This document shows positions 11,134 to 23,089 of a stretch of DNA of 64,000 nucleotides, in pieces (within the stretch, counting starts at the first letter, position 1; every line of letters starts with the position of its first letter). Under the pieces are notes generated by a model. The model searched no databases and was not told the DNA's origin. It worked only from the letters and a program-made list of their open reading frames with translations. The DNA comes from Allium sativum (taxonomy: Eukaryota > Streptophyta > Magnoliopsida > Asparagales > Amaryllidaceae). The stretch lies in assembly GCA_030737875.1 (NCBI GenBank), contig CM060911.1:93640599-93704598 (forward strand), written 5' to 3'. The position numbers were made by a program, and so were the translations under genes.

Positions 11134-12800
11134 TGTAACAACCCGGAATTTCTGAACCAATTTAAAATTTTAATTTAAGCTATTATAATGCATTTTGATT
11201 ATTTAAAATGATTTATTTAGAGAATTAATGATTTAAATTTTATTTAAATTGAAGTTTGAACGTATAAATTTAAAATTTAATTAAAACGAGTTCGTAATGG
11301 CGCGGTAGTTTGAAAATTTGATTTCTAATTTCAATTGAATATACATAATTCAACATAAGTCAGAATTGGACGAAATGAGAAACGTTAGAATCTATGCAAC
11401 TATACCTTTCTAACGAATGTATGAAACGAAGATTTCACTTTATAAATTGTAATTTATGTCCAGTTTAAAATTTAGAATAGTCGTTATGGAATTTCTATAT
11501 ATTTTTAATAATATATAAGCCCTTAAAAATAGCCATTTTTCAAACGACCTCCGTTTTTGACAAAACCACTTTTGTTGGATCCGAAATGTCAAATTATAGT
11601 CAGGTTTAAAATTTCAAATTTTTTGGAATTAATATGTGAGCGCAGTAAATTTAAACATGTTTTCAATTTCAGTTTAAATTTAATAAAGCAGTAAAAAGAC
11701 AATTTTTCAACCAGTCTCGAAATTCGACAAAATTAATTTTGTTAGGACCTTATCTTCAAAACATAGCTAGATTCCAAACTGCAAAATTTTTAAAGCCAGT
11801 ATATGGCTCCGGTAAATTAAAATGTACATTCAAATTCAATATTGAATGTTATATATTTTAATTTCTAGAAAAACTTACCAAAGCAGTCGAACTGGCTTAC
11901 GAAACATATCCCATTGTGTTCATAATGGGGGTATTTAGCTAGGGGCGATAGTCGGTTGGTTTGATTTGGAGTTTGAACAAATAAACAGGTAAATTCAGAA
12001 TTAAATATTAATTTATATATATAAAAAATTGGTTAAAACCCAATTTTCACTCTTCCTTGGTCATCGTGAAATTCAGCCTCCCCTCTCCCAAACGAATGAA
12101 TGGAAAGCTAAGAATTTCTCCATCATTTTCGCTGCAATTTGTTCATCTTCACTGAGATCTTACAACTACAAATTTCAAGAGGTAAGTGTGATCTTTAATT
12201 CCATATGGGTATGATCGGAGATTGGCTTGTATTTTGTTCAAATCTCAAGCCTGAAGGCACACTGTTCGCATCAGTTTTCAGGCCGCCAGCGACAACCGAG
12301 TTCGTCGCGCCTCCTGCCGGCGGTAGCGCACCTCGAGGCCAATTAGGGAAAACTTCGATCGAGCTACGGTCGTATGTATTAGTGGAAATTCATAAACCTA
12401 GGTCATGATAAATGGGTTCAGCACATTCGAAGGTTCTAAGGAAGAAAGGTAATTAATATTTAATTAATTACTTTATCAGTTAATATAACGATGTAATTAA
12501 CCTTTGTAAAATCATAACTCTCTCATACGATGTCGGAATCCATTGAAACATGAGCCATTGGAATCATGACAGCGTGTACTACATTCTAGAGTTGACTAGA
12601 AGGAGTTTGGAACTAGCTACAAATTAAGGCGAAGTCTAACCCAATGTGAGATTTCTAAATTCATATAAATGGAGTAATTAAAATATATACGCGATGTATA
12701 AAATTGAAATGCGATAAAATGGTTTATGTGTTGTGGAAAAATTTTTGGATTGAAATCGACGATGTATGAAAATATATATTTGTTGAATAATCCAAACCCA
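11134..12800 (+). mobile_element. Family D LTR, front part, plus strand (truncated)
   Basis: It begins TGTAACAACCCGGAATTTCT and parallels the solo D LTR at 15334 over its first 1.5 kb. Both share CTGAACCAATTTAAAATTT and the CCATTGTGTTC/ATGGGGG block (about 11914 and 16096), and both end their alignment with CCCAATGTGAGATTT (about 12640 and 16755). Similarity stops near 12800, where the LINE-type sequence starts. It interrupts the Copia RT exactly after a Tyr codon. No matching TSD was found. Confidence 0.75.
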
Positions 12801-14283
12801 TAATTACAATTACAATGCTAAAAAAAGAAATCGTATGACCATCGAAAATGGTGGCTGCGACATCGTCTTCTTCTTCTCAATCCACTTTTTTTTCCTTTGA
12901 TTCTGCCTTCCCCCTTTTCCTTCTCGCTCCTCTCCTCCAAAACCACCAGATCCACCTCCTTCTTGTGAAAATCCTTCTTCATCGAAAGAAAACCCTTCTT
13001 CAGCATCATATCCCTCTTTTGTTATGACTGACTATGCATCTCTTTTCAACTCTCTTCCGCGCAATGCGGGCTCTTATCAGCCTATTCAATTTGATATTAT
13101 TCGTGATGGTAAGAAGAAATTGATCCCACGTCTGGTTAGAAATGAAGATCTTAAGTACTGGAGCAATTTTCTGGTAGAATTTTTCTTGATGGTACCCTTT
13201 CTTTTCTAGTTGTTTATAATTTCTTAAGAAGTCGTTGGTAGCTCAGCGGTGAGGTTGATATTAAATTTGATGGTTTTCACCTTTATTTCAAGTTCTCTAA
13301 TGAATCAGACAGAGAGAAAATATTACATTCTGATCCGGTTTTTATTCGAGGAAGGATGTTAATAATCACGATTTGGGATCCAACTATAGGATGTTCATAA
13401 TCTCAAATTAGAAAAGTGCCTATTTGGATTCATATATACCGTATCTCAATGATTTTGTGGACCTTCATAAGCATTAATTGGTTAGTAAATCATGTTGGTA
13501 GATTGATTTGTTATGTTGCAAGCACTGAAAATTTACAACGTTTTCGTTATGCAAAAGTCGTAGTTGAGGTATCATCTGATTTTGAGCTACCAGAGTCTAT
13601 AGTAGTTGATGAATTAGGTGAATTTTGTCCATCATTTAAAGTCTCATACGATTGGAAGCCTAGGATTTTTACTAGTTGCAAAATATTTGGGCACGATTCT
13701 GTATATTGTGAATTGAATGCAGCGAATAATATGTAGAATGAAAATCAATTTAATGAGGATTTTGATGATCATCATGTAAATAAGTTTGTTCATACTGATA
13801 GGCTATATAGGAATATAAATTCTGATGTACATAAGAATTCTTGGATAAGTGTAAATAAAAAGAGGAAACAAGAATGGAGAAGGAAAACTGGAAGTAAAAA
13901 TTCTGAGTATAATGGTAATCCTGTTGATGTTAATAAATCGAGTAATAATCAGTTTGATGTTCTACAATCAGATGAATTAGAAAATAATGGAAGATTGGAA
14001 ACTGAAGTTAATTAAGGAACAATTCAGAATGATGAAGTTTCTAATATGAATGATGTTAGGTCTTCAGGTAATAATGAGGATGAAACTCTAACTGGCAATA
14101 TTTTTGATGAGGTTGTTTTTGCAGAGATAAATAAGTGCTCGAGTTTTGCTGCTTCCATTTTTTCGTCGTCTAATGCTTCTAGTTCTAGGATTGCTAATTC
14201 AGCTGGTTCTACAATAGCTACAATGTCTTGTTCTTCCTCTTTAAGCTCTTCAGTTCCATTTATTGCTAGTAAATCTATGGTTA
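12800..14283 (+). pseudogene. LINE (L1-type) ORF1 remnant, DUF4283 plus zinc knuckle
   Basis: Plant L1 ORF1 is an RNA-binding protein. The frame starting at 13024 carries a DUF4283-like region (DGKKKLIPRL...KYWSNFLVEFFL). It is then broken by frameshifts and picks up again at 13416-13736 with VPIWIHIYRI, FRYAKVVVEV, and a zf-CCHC_4-type knuckle (CKIFGHDSVYC, about 13678). A stop at 13734 and another near 14012 interrupt an Asn/Ser-rich tail. A poly-pyrimidine leader precedes it at 12850-13020. ORF2 (endonuclease/RT) is absent. The right side is cut at 14284 by an LTR beginning TGAAACACCCC. DUF4283 also occurs in other plant proteins, but the broken state and setting favour a LINE. Confidence 0.65.
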
Positions 14284-15333
14284 TGAAACACCCCACCTCC
14301 ATTAATGTCACCCACAAAGGGAATGCATTAACTTCAGTGAAGCGTTATAGGTAAAAGATGTAGATAAATTACAAGACAGACAAATAAAGCATCGGAAAAC
14401 AAAGTCATTTTATAAGCAATGTAGTTCACTCAAGCTTTTACAACAATTGACTCTATCATACTTGAAAGTACTACATAAAACTTCTGTCTTGATTCAAAAA
14501 CTTCCAAGTATATAAGAAGCATAAAACATAGCAAAGTAGCATAAGTCCCCAAATTAAAGTGCAAACACAGCCATAACCAAAGATAAGAGGATCCAAGCGA
14601 TACATCAAAGAATCTTCAAGCTTGGAAAGAGAAATGGTCCAAACTAAGATGAGCTATTCCCTCCCTGACTACCTGGGAGGAGAAACAGAAGAAAAGAAGA
14701 TGAAAGAAAATGGGTCAGACATAAAGCCTGGTAAGTCTTGTGATTTTCAGTATGTAAACAGGTAAAAGTAACATGACATGAATAAACCGAATACAAGACA
14801 ATACCGTGATAATAGGGATAACAAGATAAGATTAGCATAAGATATGATAAGGCAAGATAAACTGAATGTGCTTCTACTCTTTCTCTGCTTCGCTACTACC
14901 CTGTTATTCTGATTTCTATATCAGTGCATCACCTAACTAGTATCCCAAATAGTAACCTGTATAAGATGATAATATGATCCCAATCCCCGCAATTGTGGCA
15001 GCCTTCTGGTTTACATCTATTATGAGGATCCCACCTCAATCAGCTTAATTACCATGGATATGTTAGATGTACCCTTACTACCCTATCGATTGGCTCCCTA
15101 ACTCGCATGTATTTATTACTTGTGTCATTCGACCTCGCTTGTATGTATTCATTACTTGTGTCATTCGACCTCGCTTGTATGTAGATACCTGTGTTGGCCC
15201 CATCATGGGGTGTATCAATTCCCATGATGGAAACCCGACACGCTTCAAGATGCACAGTGTATACTACTGATGCCCAGTGCCTTCTTTTCCACTTCGGAGC
15301 ATGTTCATGCCCATACTCCATTGGAACCTATAA
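14284..15333 (-). mobile_element. C-type Gypsy LTR fragment, minus strand, first part
   Basis: Starting TGAAACACCCCACC, it matches the reverse complement of the end of element C's 3' LTR. Both carry CACAAAGGGAATGCA, GGTAAAAGATG and GATAAATTACAAGACAGAC. Similarity continues through the AGATAAG-rich stretch (about 14820) to 15333. There the solo D LTR is inserted, and the fragment resumes at 19954. A near-perfect duplication of about 38 bp (TTACTTGTGTCATTCGACCT, twice) lies at about 15108-15185. Confidence 0.75.
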
Positions 15334-16935
15334 TGTAACGACCCAGAAAATCTGAACCAATTTAAAATTTTTAAATTGGCTAAAATAATGGATTTTAAAT
15401 ATTTAAAATAAATATTTTAGATAATAGCAATGAAAACTGAGTTTGAATCGATGTTTGAAAACGAATATAATTAATTCTAATTATAAACAAGGCCTGAAAT
15501 GGCGCTGTAGTTTCAAAAATTGAATTCAAACTTTGTCGGACTATATCGGGTGCAAAACAAAACGGATTTGAGTGAAACCAAAAATATTTAAATCTGTTAG
15601 TGAATACCTTTCTAACGAATCTGAAAAATCGAATTTTCATAGCAGAAAGCAAAAGTTATGGCCAAATGAATTTTCAGAAAGGTCGCTATGGAATTTTTAT
15701 AGCCGTGGAATTGGCCATTTTGCATACGACCTCGGAATTCGATGAAACCACTTTTGTTGGAACCGGGATGTGAAGTTATCACTAGGTTTCCAATTTCGTA
15801 ATTTTTGAAGCTAGTATGTGAGCGTGGCAAAGGAAAATGTGTTCTGGTCAATTAAAGTCAAAGTGGATCAACCAGAAATGGGCCTTTTTGCAAACGGTCC
15901 CAGAATTCGAAGAAACTAGTTTTGTTGGGACCGTATCATCAAAACATAGCCAGATTTATTTTTCTGGAATTTTTCGAATCAGTATGTGGCCCTGGCAAAT
16001 TGAAATGTACGTTCAAATCGAATATTGAATGTTATATATTTTAATTTGAAGGAAAACTGACTGAAACAGTCGAATGGGCCTACGAAACATATCCCATTGT
16101 GTTCGGAATGGGGGTAAAACGCTAGGGACGACAGTCGTTGGGTTTGAATTGGCGTTCGTGTGGGAAAGGGGGTATTTTCGAAATTTAAAAAAATATAAAT
16201 ATAAAGAAAATCTCTCATTGGCCAGTGACCATCTTCTCTCTCCCCGATGAATACTGCGCACGACGGAAATGATGTCGCCACCTTCTCTCTTCGATTTCTC
16301 CCACGTTTCACAATGAAATCGAGTGATTCTTGATTCATTTCAAAGCTCTTCCTCTTCTCTTTAAATCCATCTCAGGTTTGCTAGTTATCATCAAGTGTGG
16401 AGGGAGATACGAGTCCTCAAAGTCAACGACTTTGGAGCGCCGCCGAGCTTTCAGGGCGCCACCGAACGGAGCTAAACCACTAGCGCCGGGAAAGTGGTTC
16501 GAAGCTCTTCGACGCTGTGTGAGCTGATTCTCCTATCACGCAACGGTTTGATCGAAAGATCAAAACCTAGTTTTGAACCATCGTGAAAGGTGGGTCCTTT
16601 ATTACATCTGAACTTTGAAAAATCATATCTTTTTCGTTTCCTAACGAAATTCGATGAAACAGGAAACATCGTGACCGTGTGGACGTCTTCTACATTCTAG
16701 AAGAGACCGCATATTTTTTTGAGCCTTCTACTATTTTTGGAGGAGTGGAACCCAATGTGAGATTTTTAATTTATAAACGATATGGAAAACGACGATGTAT
16801 AAATTATATAGTCGATGTATGAGTTATATAAGCATTGTACACCTCTTGTATAAGCGTTGTATAAGTTGTACGTTCGATGTATAAGTTGTATATGCGTTGT
16901 AAAATTTGTATATGTGTTGAAATAGAAGTGAATTG

Positions 16936-16936
<1 letters not shown>

Positions 16937-16998
<62 letters not shown>
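16937..16998. repeat. (TA)n microsatellite, about 62 bp
   Basis: An uninterrupted dinucleotide run inside the solo D LTR. Open frames over it that encode Ile-Tyr repeats are artefacts. Confidence 0.97.
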
Positions 16999-16999
<1 letters not shown>

Positions 17000-17328
17000 G
17001 CCCCTCGTCCACAAACCATGGACGATATTTATTGGTTGTGATTGGTGTGAAAATTGATTGATAGCGAATGGTTGATTGGAATTGTTTGTGGTTGATATTG
17101 ATTGATTATGGTTGAAAAATACCCATTTGTGGTTGAGAAATATTTGGTTGAAACCTCATAGGATTAGTTTGTGGAAATGAAATAAATATACATGCCGCTT
17201 GCGTGCGAACTAGATGCATGATCCCCATTGTCAAAAATCCGCGTGGTTTTAAGGTAGAGTGAGGAGCCGTACTAGGGACGGTCCCGGTTTTAACTACCCT
17301 GCCGTTATGCTGCCGAAATTTTCAATAA

Positions 17329-17425
17329 TATTCATGTGTTAGAATTATTTTCATGTGTTGAAACTATATTCATGTGTTGAATAGAAATTCATGTGTTGAA
17401 TAGAAATTCATGTGTTGAAAAATAG
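17329..17425 (+). repeat. 19 bp tandem array, 5 units
   Basis: The unit TTCATGTGTTGAATAGAAA is repeated five times with small changes. The single-copy equivalent in D copy 1 is near 5902. Confidence 0.9.
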
Positions 17426-17599
17426 TCGTGATTTGAAATAAATTGTTTTACAATTAAAATCTCATTTTTATTATATACATGAATTGTTGAAAATATTGAA
17501 GTGTTGGAATAAATGTCTGTTATATAAAAATATCATTTTTATCGATAGTGCGAAGTGAAAATGGTTTTGAAATCAAAAAACGAAATATATAGAAATATT

Positions 17600-17819
17600 T
17601 ATAATTATAATATATCGAATAACGAAGCTGCAGTTCGTATTTTGAAACCGTGATTTCAAACGATTAGTGCGGGAGATCCGACCATCGGATTTTTCCGAAA
17701 CCACAACCGTTGGGTTCGCCTTGGAAATATCTTTCCAACGGCACCAATTTTGAAAAGTTCCAACGATTGGATTGTCTGGAATGTTTAATTCAAACCTGGA
17801 GAAAAAAGCGCCAGAATCG

Positions 17820-17859
<40 letters not shown>

Positions 17860-18080
17860 TTAAATCGAATAACGACGCTGCAGTTCGTATTTTGAAATCA
17901 TAACTTCAGATGATTAGTGTGGGAGATCCGACCGTCGGATTTTCCCAAAACTGAAACCGTTGGATTCGTTTTGAAAAGATCTTTATAATGATATAAACTT
18001 TGTGAAGATCCAACGGTTAGATTTTCAGATATGTGTAAATCAAATCTGAAGAAAAACAGCGCCACGACCGCGTTATGGCC
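17600..18080 (+). repeat. Tandem duplication of about 250 bp with palindromic ATCCGAC/GTCGGAT
   Basis: Segments at about 17610-17815 and 17865-18060 share ATCGAATAACGA, CTGCAGTTCGTATTTTGAAA, GGGAGATCCGACC and TCGGATTTT in order. An AT microsatellite (17822-17853) separates them. The single copy in D copy 1 is at about 6790-6900. Confidence 0.85.
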
Positions 18081-18311
18081 TGAAGCATTGTTTGGATGGA
18101 TTAGCTATTTTTAAATAAATAAAAAATAGCGATAAATCGTGATAAAATATTATAAATGATATGGAATGGAAATAAACTGAATTTGCTTGATTTATTTGAT
18201 ATTTGATGGTTGAATGTGTTTGGTGTGGAAATTACATTAAAGAACAAAATTGGTGTTGTCGAATGATTTAACCATTGAAATAAATTGATTTGAAATTCTA
18301 AATATACGTGA

Positions 18312-18351
18312 GTTATTTGAAAAGGCCGAGTTAATACTCATTTCAAATAAT
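18312..18351 (+). promoter_or_regulatory. Conserved hairpin in the solo D LTR
   Basis: GTTATTTGAAA and TTTCAAATAAT pair at all 11 positions (one G-U), with GAGT/ACTC inside. This is the counterpart of 8785-8824. Confidence 0.6.
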
Positions 18352-19953
18352 TGACCGACGATTGAAGGTCGAAGATATGAAGACGGTGCAAGACCGATAA
18401 TCTTCACGTCGAATGGAGGGGTGCTACTGATGCTCATGATAGGAGTAGCTAACTTGACGGGGTTGAAGTAGTAGCCACCCGGACGTACATGTTGATTGTA
18501 TGAATATGCGAGGTATTGAGTGCCTCCGGTTTCGTTCAGACCCAGAACGGACGTGTAAATGGACTGTGTGTCTGACATTGGATTTTTTCTGTGTTGATTG
18601 ATCTCTATTTAATATATATCTGTTTGGCGGTGGAGAATTTATTCTCTTGCTTAACGCTCTTCTCTGAGACGTACGAGCCCAGAGGTTATATATCGATAGA
18701 AATCAGTCGCACGGAGTGAATTGCCTGTGTGGCACACCTAAGTGATAGATGATCAAGGCTTCTGTTGAAAAGCAAAGTCTTGTGGTTGATGATCACAGCA
18801 CAGCCTGTGTGGCATAGCTTTGTGTATAACGTGAATTCGCGAGCCTCACACCCTGGAATGGACCAGAAATGGGAGAAGGATCCAGAGAGGACATGCGTTT
18901 CTCTCTAGCTAGGGTGGTGTCAGTGACCTATCAGCCCTGACATTTATATACTTTTCACCTGCGTGGTTGCTGCTGTTGCGAGGCGCCTCGGATATATCGG
19001 TCGATCCGGGACCGATGGAGTCATTGGGCTCATTTACGCCCTAAAGGGCGGGGAAACGCAGTGTTCAGGCATTTTAATACACATCGGTGGACCGACCCTG
19101 TGGCTCCAAAGGGTCGATGCGTTTTGATCCTGAGATATGGGCTATATTGTCTCGAATTCGGTGAGGACTATCTTTTGCCTCGGTTCATGACGGAAATCCA
19201 ATTTCCAAATACGACATCATGCGATTTTGATTGTATACCTATATATGGCGACATAGTGGTATGGGGCATTAATGCCGCCTATGATTGATAGTTATGATTG
19301 AAATTGTTTTTGAAACATATATACACTGGCAATAATATCAAATGATTTGTTTTGCTCGTATCAAGCATATTTTGGCCATTATAAGGTAAAACTCTATCCT
19401 CTAGTGTGTGTTGCATTGATTTTTATAAAAAGCATTGCGATGTTTAAAAGAGTTATTTATTTTAAAGCATTGGCAATCCAATGGAGTAAACCCGTTCCGC
19501 GAAAGTGGTGTGGTCCTGTGATTAGCCATATTTGAAAATGTGTTAAGTAGATTTCTCATACCAGTCCCATGACTGACTCGTAGTTTGTTTCACTTGCAAA
19601 ATCGGGTGCCCCTTTTTCTACATGGGTAACCTTGTATTCAGGTTTTAGCAGGCTCTTTCTGGATAGCTGGAGCTGAAGATGGATTCTATCATTTATCTCT
19701 TTTTATGTTGTTCAGCTCCTGTTGTACATATTATGTTTTCTTTTCCGCAGTAGACATTTATGTATAGCCGAACTGTACTTTGTACTAAGTATGATCCTAT
19801 ATACTGTGTAACTCTGATGATGATATTTATCCAGTGTATTCTATTCTACATTATATGGTGTATTTATTTATTTCTGTTCTGCTGTTATCTGTTTATGTGT
19901 TATATTCCAAAGATTACTCTTGCCACCGTCTTATCGGGAATGTGGTCGTCACA

Positions 19954-20699
19954 TATACTGCTACACCACTCGCCGCTATTTTGATCGCTTATAATCAGTC
20001 CAGTAATCGTGCCCCACCCGGCCTAGTTCAAGGTACCATGAGACATATATGTGGGTTACTGCTGAAATGAGTCCCCGTTACTAGGGTTTCCTAATCAACA
20101 TGTTATAATGGTTAAGTGTTCTCAATTTAACTTAACCCCACCCATTTTCTTAATTAACATGTTGTACTGGTTAAGTGTTGCCTATTCATATGTTACTTAA
20201 CCTTCTCACTGATTCACGCATGTTTATTTAACGGTTAAGTTTGTGGGCCTATATATACTAATATTACCTGCTTACCCAAGATTTACTTAACCCTTCCCCT
20301 TATTAAGTCTATATGTATCATTGGTTAAGCTTGCCTTAACCTTATCCACTTTGTTCATGTAATATTGGTTAAGTTGTCTTCTTGTCCATGTTAACTTAAC
20401 CCACCCACCTAACATGTTGTATTAGTTAAGTGTCGCCTGTTCATATTTTACTTAACCATGTTTATTCATCATGTTATATTGGTTAACTGTTTCCCCTTAA
20501 CTTAACCCCACTCGTTCATCATGTTATGTTGGTTAACTTAACCCTACTCATTCATCTTGTTGTATTGGTTAAGTGTTTCCTATTAACTTAACCCTGTTCA
20601 TTCATCATGTTATATTGGTTAAGTGTTTCCACTTAACTTAACCCCACTCGTTCTTCATGTTATGTTGGTTAACTTAACCCTAATCATTCATCATGTTGT
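19954..20699 (-). mobile_element. C-type Gypsy LTR fragment, minus strand, second part
   Basis: Continuation of the LTR broken at 15333. From about 20090 it is an irregular array built on GGTTAAGTGT and ACTTAACCC. It corresponds to the reverse complement of the TTAACCA-rich zone of element C's 3' LTR (about 42730-43480). It ends abruptly where Copia RT sequence begins. Confidence 0.7.
20100..20697. repeat. Irregular TTAACC/GGTTAA array
   Basis: ATGTTATATTGGTTAAGTGT and CACTTAACTTAACCCC alternate with a period of roughly 65-80 bp and variable spacing. Confidence 0.8.
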
Positions 20700-21309
20700 A
20701 GATTCCAATTTGATCTAGGTGAAAGTCATTGGACAACAATCAAGAAGATCCTATAGTACTTGAAAATACTAAAGCTCATTCTTGATATATGGAGGAACAG
20801 AGGAATTAGTGGTAAAAGGTTACATAGACGCCAATTTCCAGACTGATAGAAATGACTATAAGTCACAGTCTGGTAATGTGTTTTTCCTGAATGGTGCAGC
20901 TATAAGCTAGAAAATTTCAAAGTAAGAAAAGTCGTTGATTAAACTATGGAAGCTGAATACATTATTGCATCTGAAGCTGTTACGGAAGTTGTTTGGATTA
21001 ATAATTTCATCAATGAACTTTCTGTTGTTCCATCCATTGTTGACCTAACAGATCTTTATTGTGACAACAATGGAGCCATTGCTCAGGCTAAGGAACCTTG
21101 ATAACATCATCAATCAAAACAATAATTCGGGGATACCATCTCATACATGAAATTATTGATAGAGGAGATATTCGTATCTGTAAAGTTCCTTCGGAAAATA
21201 ATGTTGCAGACCCATTGACTAAAGTCTTGTTGCAGCTGAAGAATGATAGTCACACTAGTATCAAGGGTATACGATACATGAGTGATTGGCTCTGGTGCAA
21301 GTGGGAGAT
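20700..21309 (+). pseudogene. pol: Copia RT C-terminus and RNase H remnant
   Basis: RNase H removes the RNA strand during reverse transcription. The sequence shows HWTTIKKIL (RT end, about 20728). The RNase H core starts with a GYIDANFQTD block (about 20824) and continues with EAEYIIASEAVTEVVW (about 20949) and DLYCDNNGAIAQAKEP (about 21055). It ends with RGYHLIHEI and NVADPLTK (about 21205). Frame changes near 20900-20940 and 21098 and several stops show it is dead. The Copia 3' LTR follows directly, with a polypurine tract at 21299-21309. Everything upstream of the RT end is missing, cut off by the C-type LTR. Confidence 0.85.
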
Positions 21310-21935
21310 TGTTAGAGTTTGTGCCCTAGAGGCAATCTGTTTGATGTGAACAATAATGACATTGTTGATGTTTTATTTTATTTGGAATAAAATTTCTGTT
21401 ATGTTATATTTACTGCGTAATATAAATATTAACATAATAGAAGTCCGTAGAATAATAATATAGAATTATATATAGTTCAAGTAAGTGACTTGCACATGAA
21501 ATAATTTATATTATAATAAGTATTATATTTCTTAAATGTCCCTAGTCAAGTTTTATTGTTTATATATATGGGACAACAATAAAACATTAAAAAATTAAAT
21601 CTAGTATGTTGATTGACTAATGACCATATCTCATTGATCATTAATATACCTAATATTAAAGTCATTACATAAATATGTATTAGGGAATAACGTACTAGAT
21701 TGACCCATTATGAGGAAATTACATGGAATATAATTAATAGGATCATAAGTTATTCTCATAGTGATAGTAATGTAATGGTCCTATGACCTGAAATCATTAT
21801 AATTTTATTCGAGGATATTTGTGTTTTGATATCATTAGAAGTTACTTTTAACCGAATAGGCGATATAGGTGATTATCGGATACATCTCGAATCGATTGAA
21901 AATTATGAATGATCAAGATGGAATTTAACCCTACA

Positions 21936-21973
<38 letters not shown>

Positions 21974-23089
21974 ACGTAGTGATATCCATTGGCCTCTTGA
22001 TTGAGTGAGATTATAAAATGCATGGCCATGCTCAAATGTTGATTTGTTTTAAATAATATACTCATCGATCAAGATAAAATGATTAAATTATAAAGAGGAT
22101 GATACGTTCCATGCCTCGAGTTTAATCTTGGATATAATGGTTAAAAGGATTATATTACGTTGATATACTTGTCACAAAAAGGTAGTATCGAATCAATGAT
22201 ATTATTATAACTTGGGTAGTAACGACGTATTATTAGATGCTAATTGTTGTTTATTATTAAAATATTATTTAAATTATTGCCAATGCTATTGTAGCTTATA
22301 GGGTCACACATAATAACGTTGAAAGGATGAGATCAGTTCTAAAACAAAGAAAAATCAATTGTTGAATTAGTCTTTGTTTTAAACGAATAGTTTGGATCCA
22401 CGACTTTCCTATTAACCCGATACTTACTTTATAAAAGAGGATACGATCTTCAATTATAGAGTACACAGAAAAATATCGAGTAAATCAAAACCCTAGAATC
22501 CCAAATCTTGGCTAGTACCGATTCTCAATCCGCTTCATCTCTATTTAACAAATTTGAGGGCATCGTTCATGGATACCAATAGAGACGCCTTATTTAAGCA
22601 TTCATTTCGATGCCTCCAGATCTGAATTAATCAAATCCGTGATTCAAAGCGGCGAAAGGTACACGATTATGTTTAATTACGAATTGTTTGTAGTAACTAG
22701 GGTTTGATAATCACAAGCTATCTGTTGCGTGACGATGCATAAAAACTTTCAACTTAATACTTCTTTTGTAGGAGAGAGATAGATCCTATAATCTAATTAC
22801 CATGCAAGATCTTAATCCTAAAGCTAACCATTCAAGAGGTATTCATTATCACTCTTAGTTATAAATTTAGAATCGTACTAGTTACTTAATTCTTCTTTAG
22901 GCGAAAGGCGGATCCTACACTTAATAACTCAAACCTGTGGTAAATCCCTCTAGTGATATCCTTCGCAACCATTAATTTATAACTTGGACTGTTAAATACT
23001 TCTTTCTAGGGGAGAAGTGGACCATGCTATAAGAGACTTAAGAAGATCATATATCTCGGGTAGTCACAAGTCTTATGATTAGTGATGTT
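21310..23089 (+). mobile_element. 3' LTR of the Copia element (right edge not fixed)
   Basis: It starts TGTTAGAGTTTGTGCCCTAG right after the purine tract AAGTGGGAGAT. The LTR carries a TATA box (CTTTATAAAAG, 22427-22437) and an AT/GT microsatellite near 21940-21973. Three decayed repeats of about 110-130 bp lie at about 22758, 22886 and 22994 (TTAATTCTTCTTTAGG...GGATCCTA). No clean CA end could be placed before the next LTR at 23090, so the end given is the maximum. Confidence 0.6.
22427..22437 (+). promoter_or_regulatory. TATA box of the Copia LTR
   Basis: CTTTATAAAAG, in an LTR and followed by a leader-like stretch with AAACCCTAGAATCC. Confidence 0.6.

Larger units (their letters stand above)
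15334..19953 (+). mobile_element. Solo LTR of family D, 4.6 kb
   Basis: It runs from TGTAACGACCCAGAAA to GTGGTCGTCACA, with TG...CA ends. The flanking 5 bp are tataa (15329-15333) and tatac (19954-19958), a target-site duplication with one later change. The same C-type LTR lies on both sides, so this is an insertion. No gag or pol is inside, so it is a solo LTR left by recombination or a very long terminal repeat element without an interior. Internal features: a GC-rich leader (about 16420-16520), a TA run (16937-16998), a 19 bp array, a 250 bp duplication (about 17600-18080) and a hairpin. Confidence 0.75.

Noticed and set aside
16766..17014. Frames encoding long Ile-Tyr repeats
   Set aside because: They are translations of the TA microsatellite.
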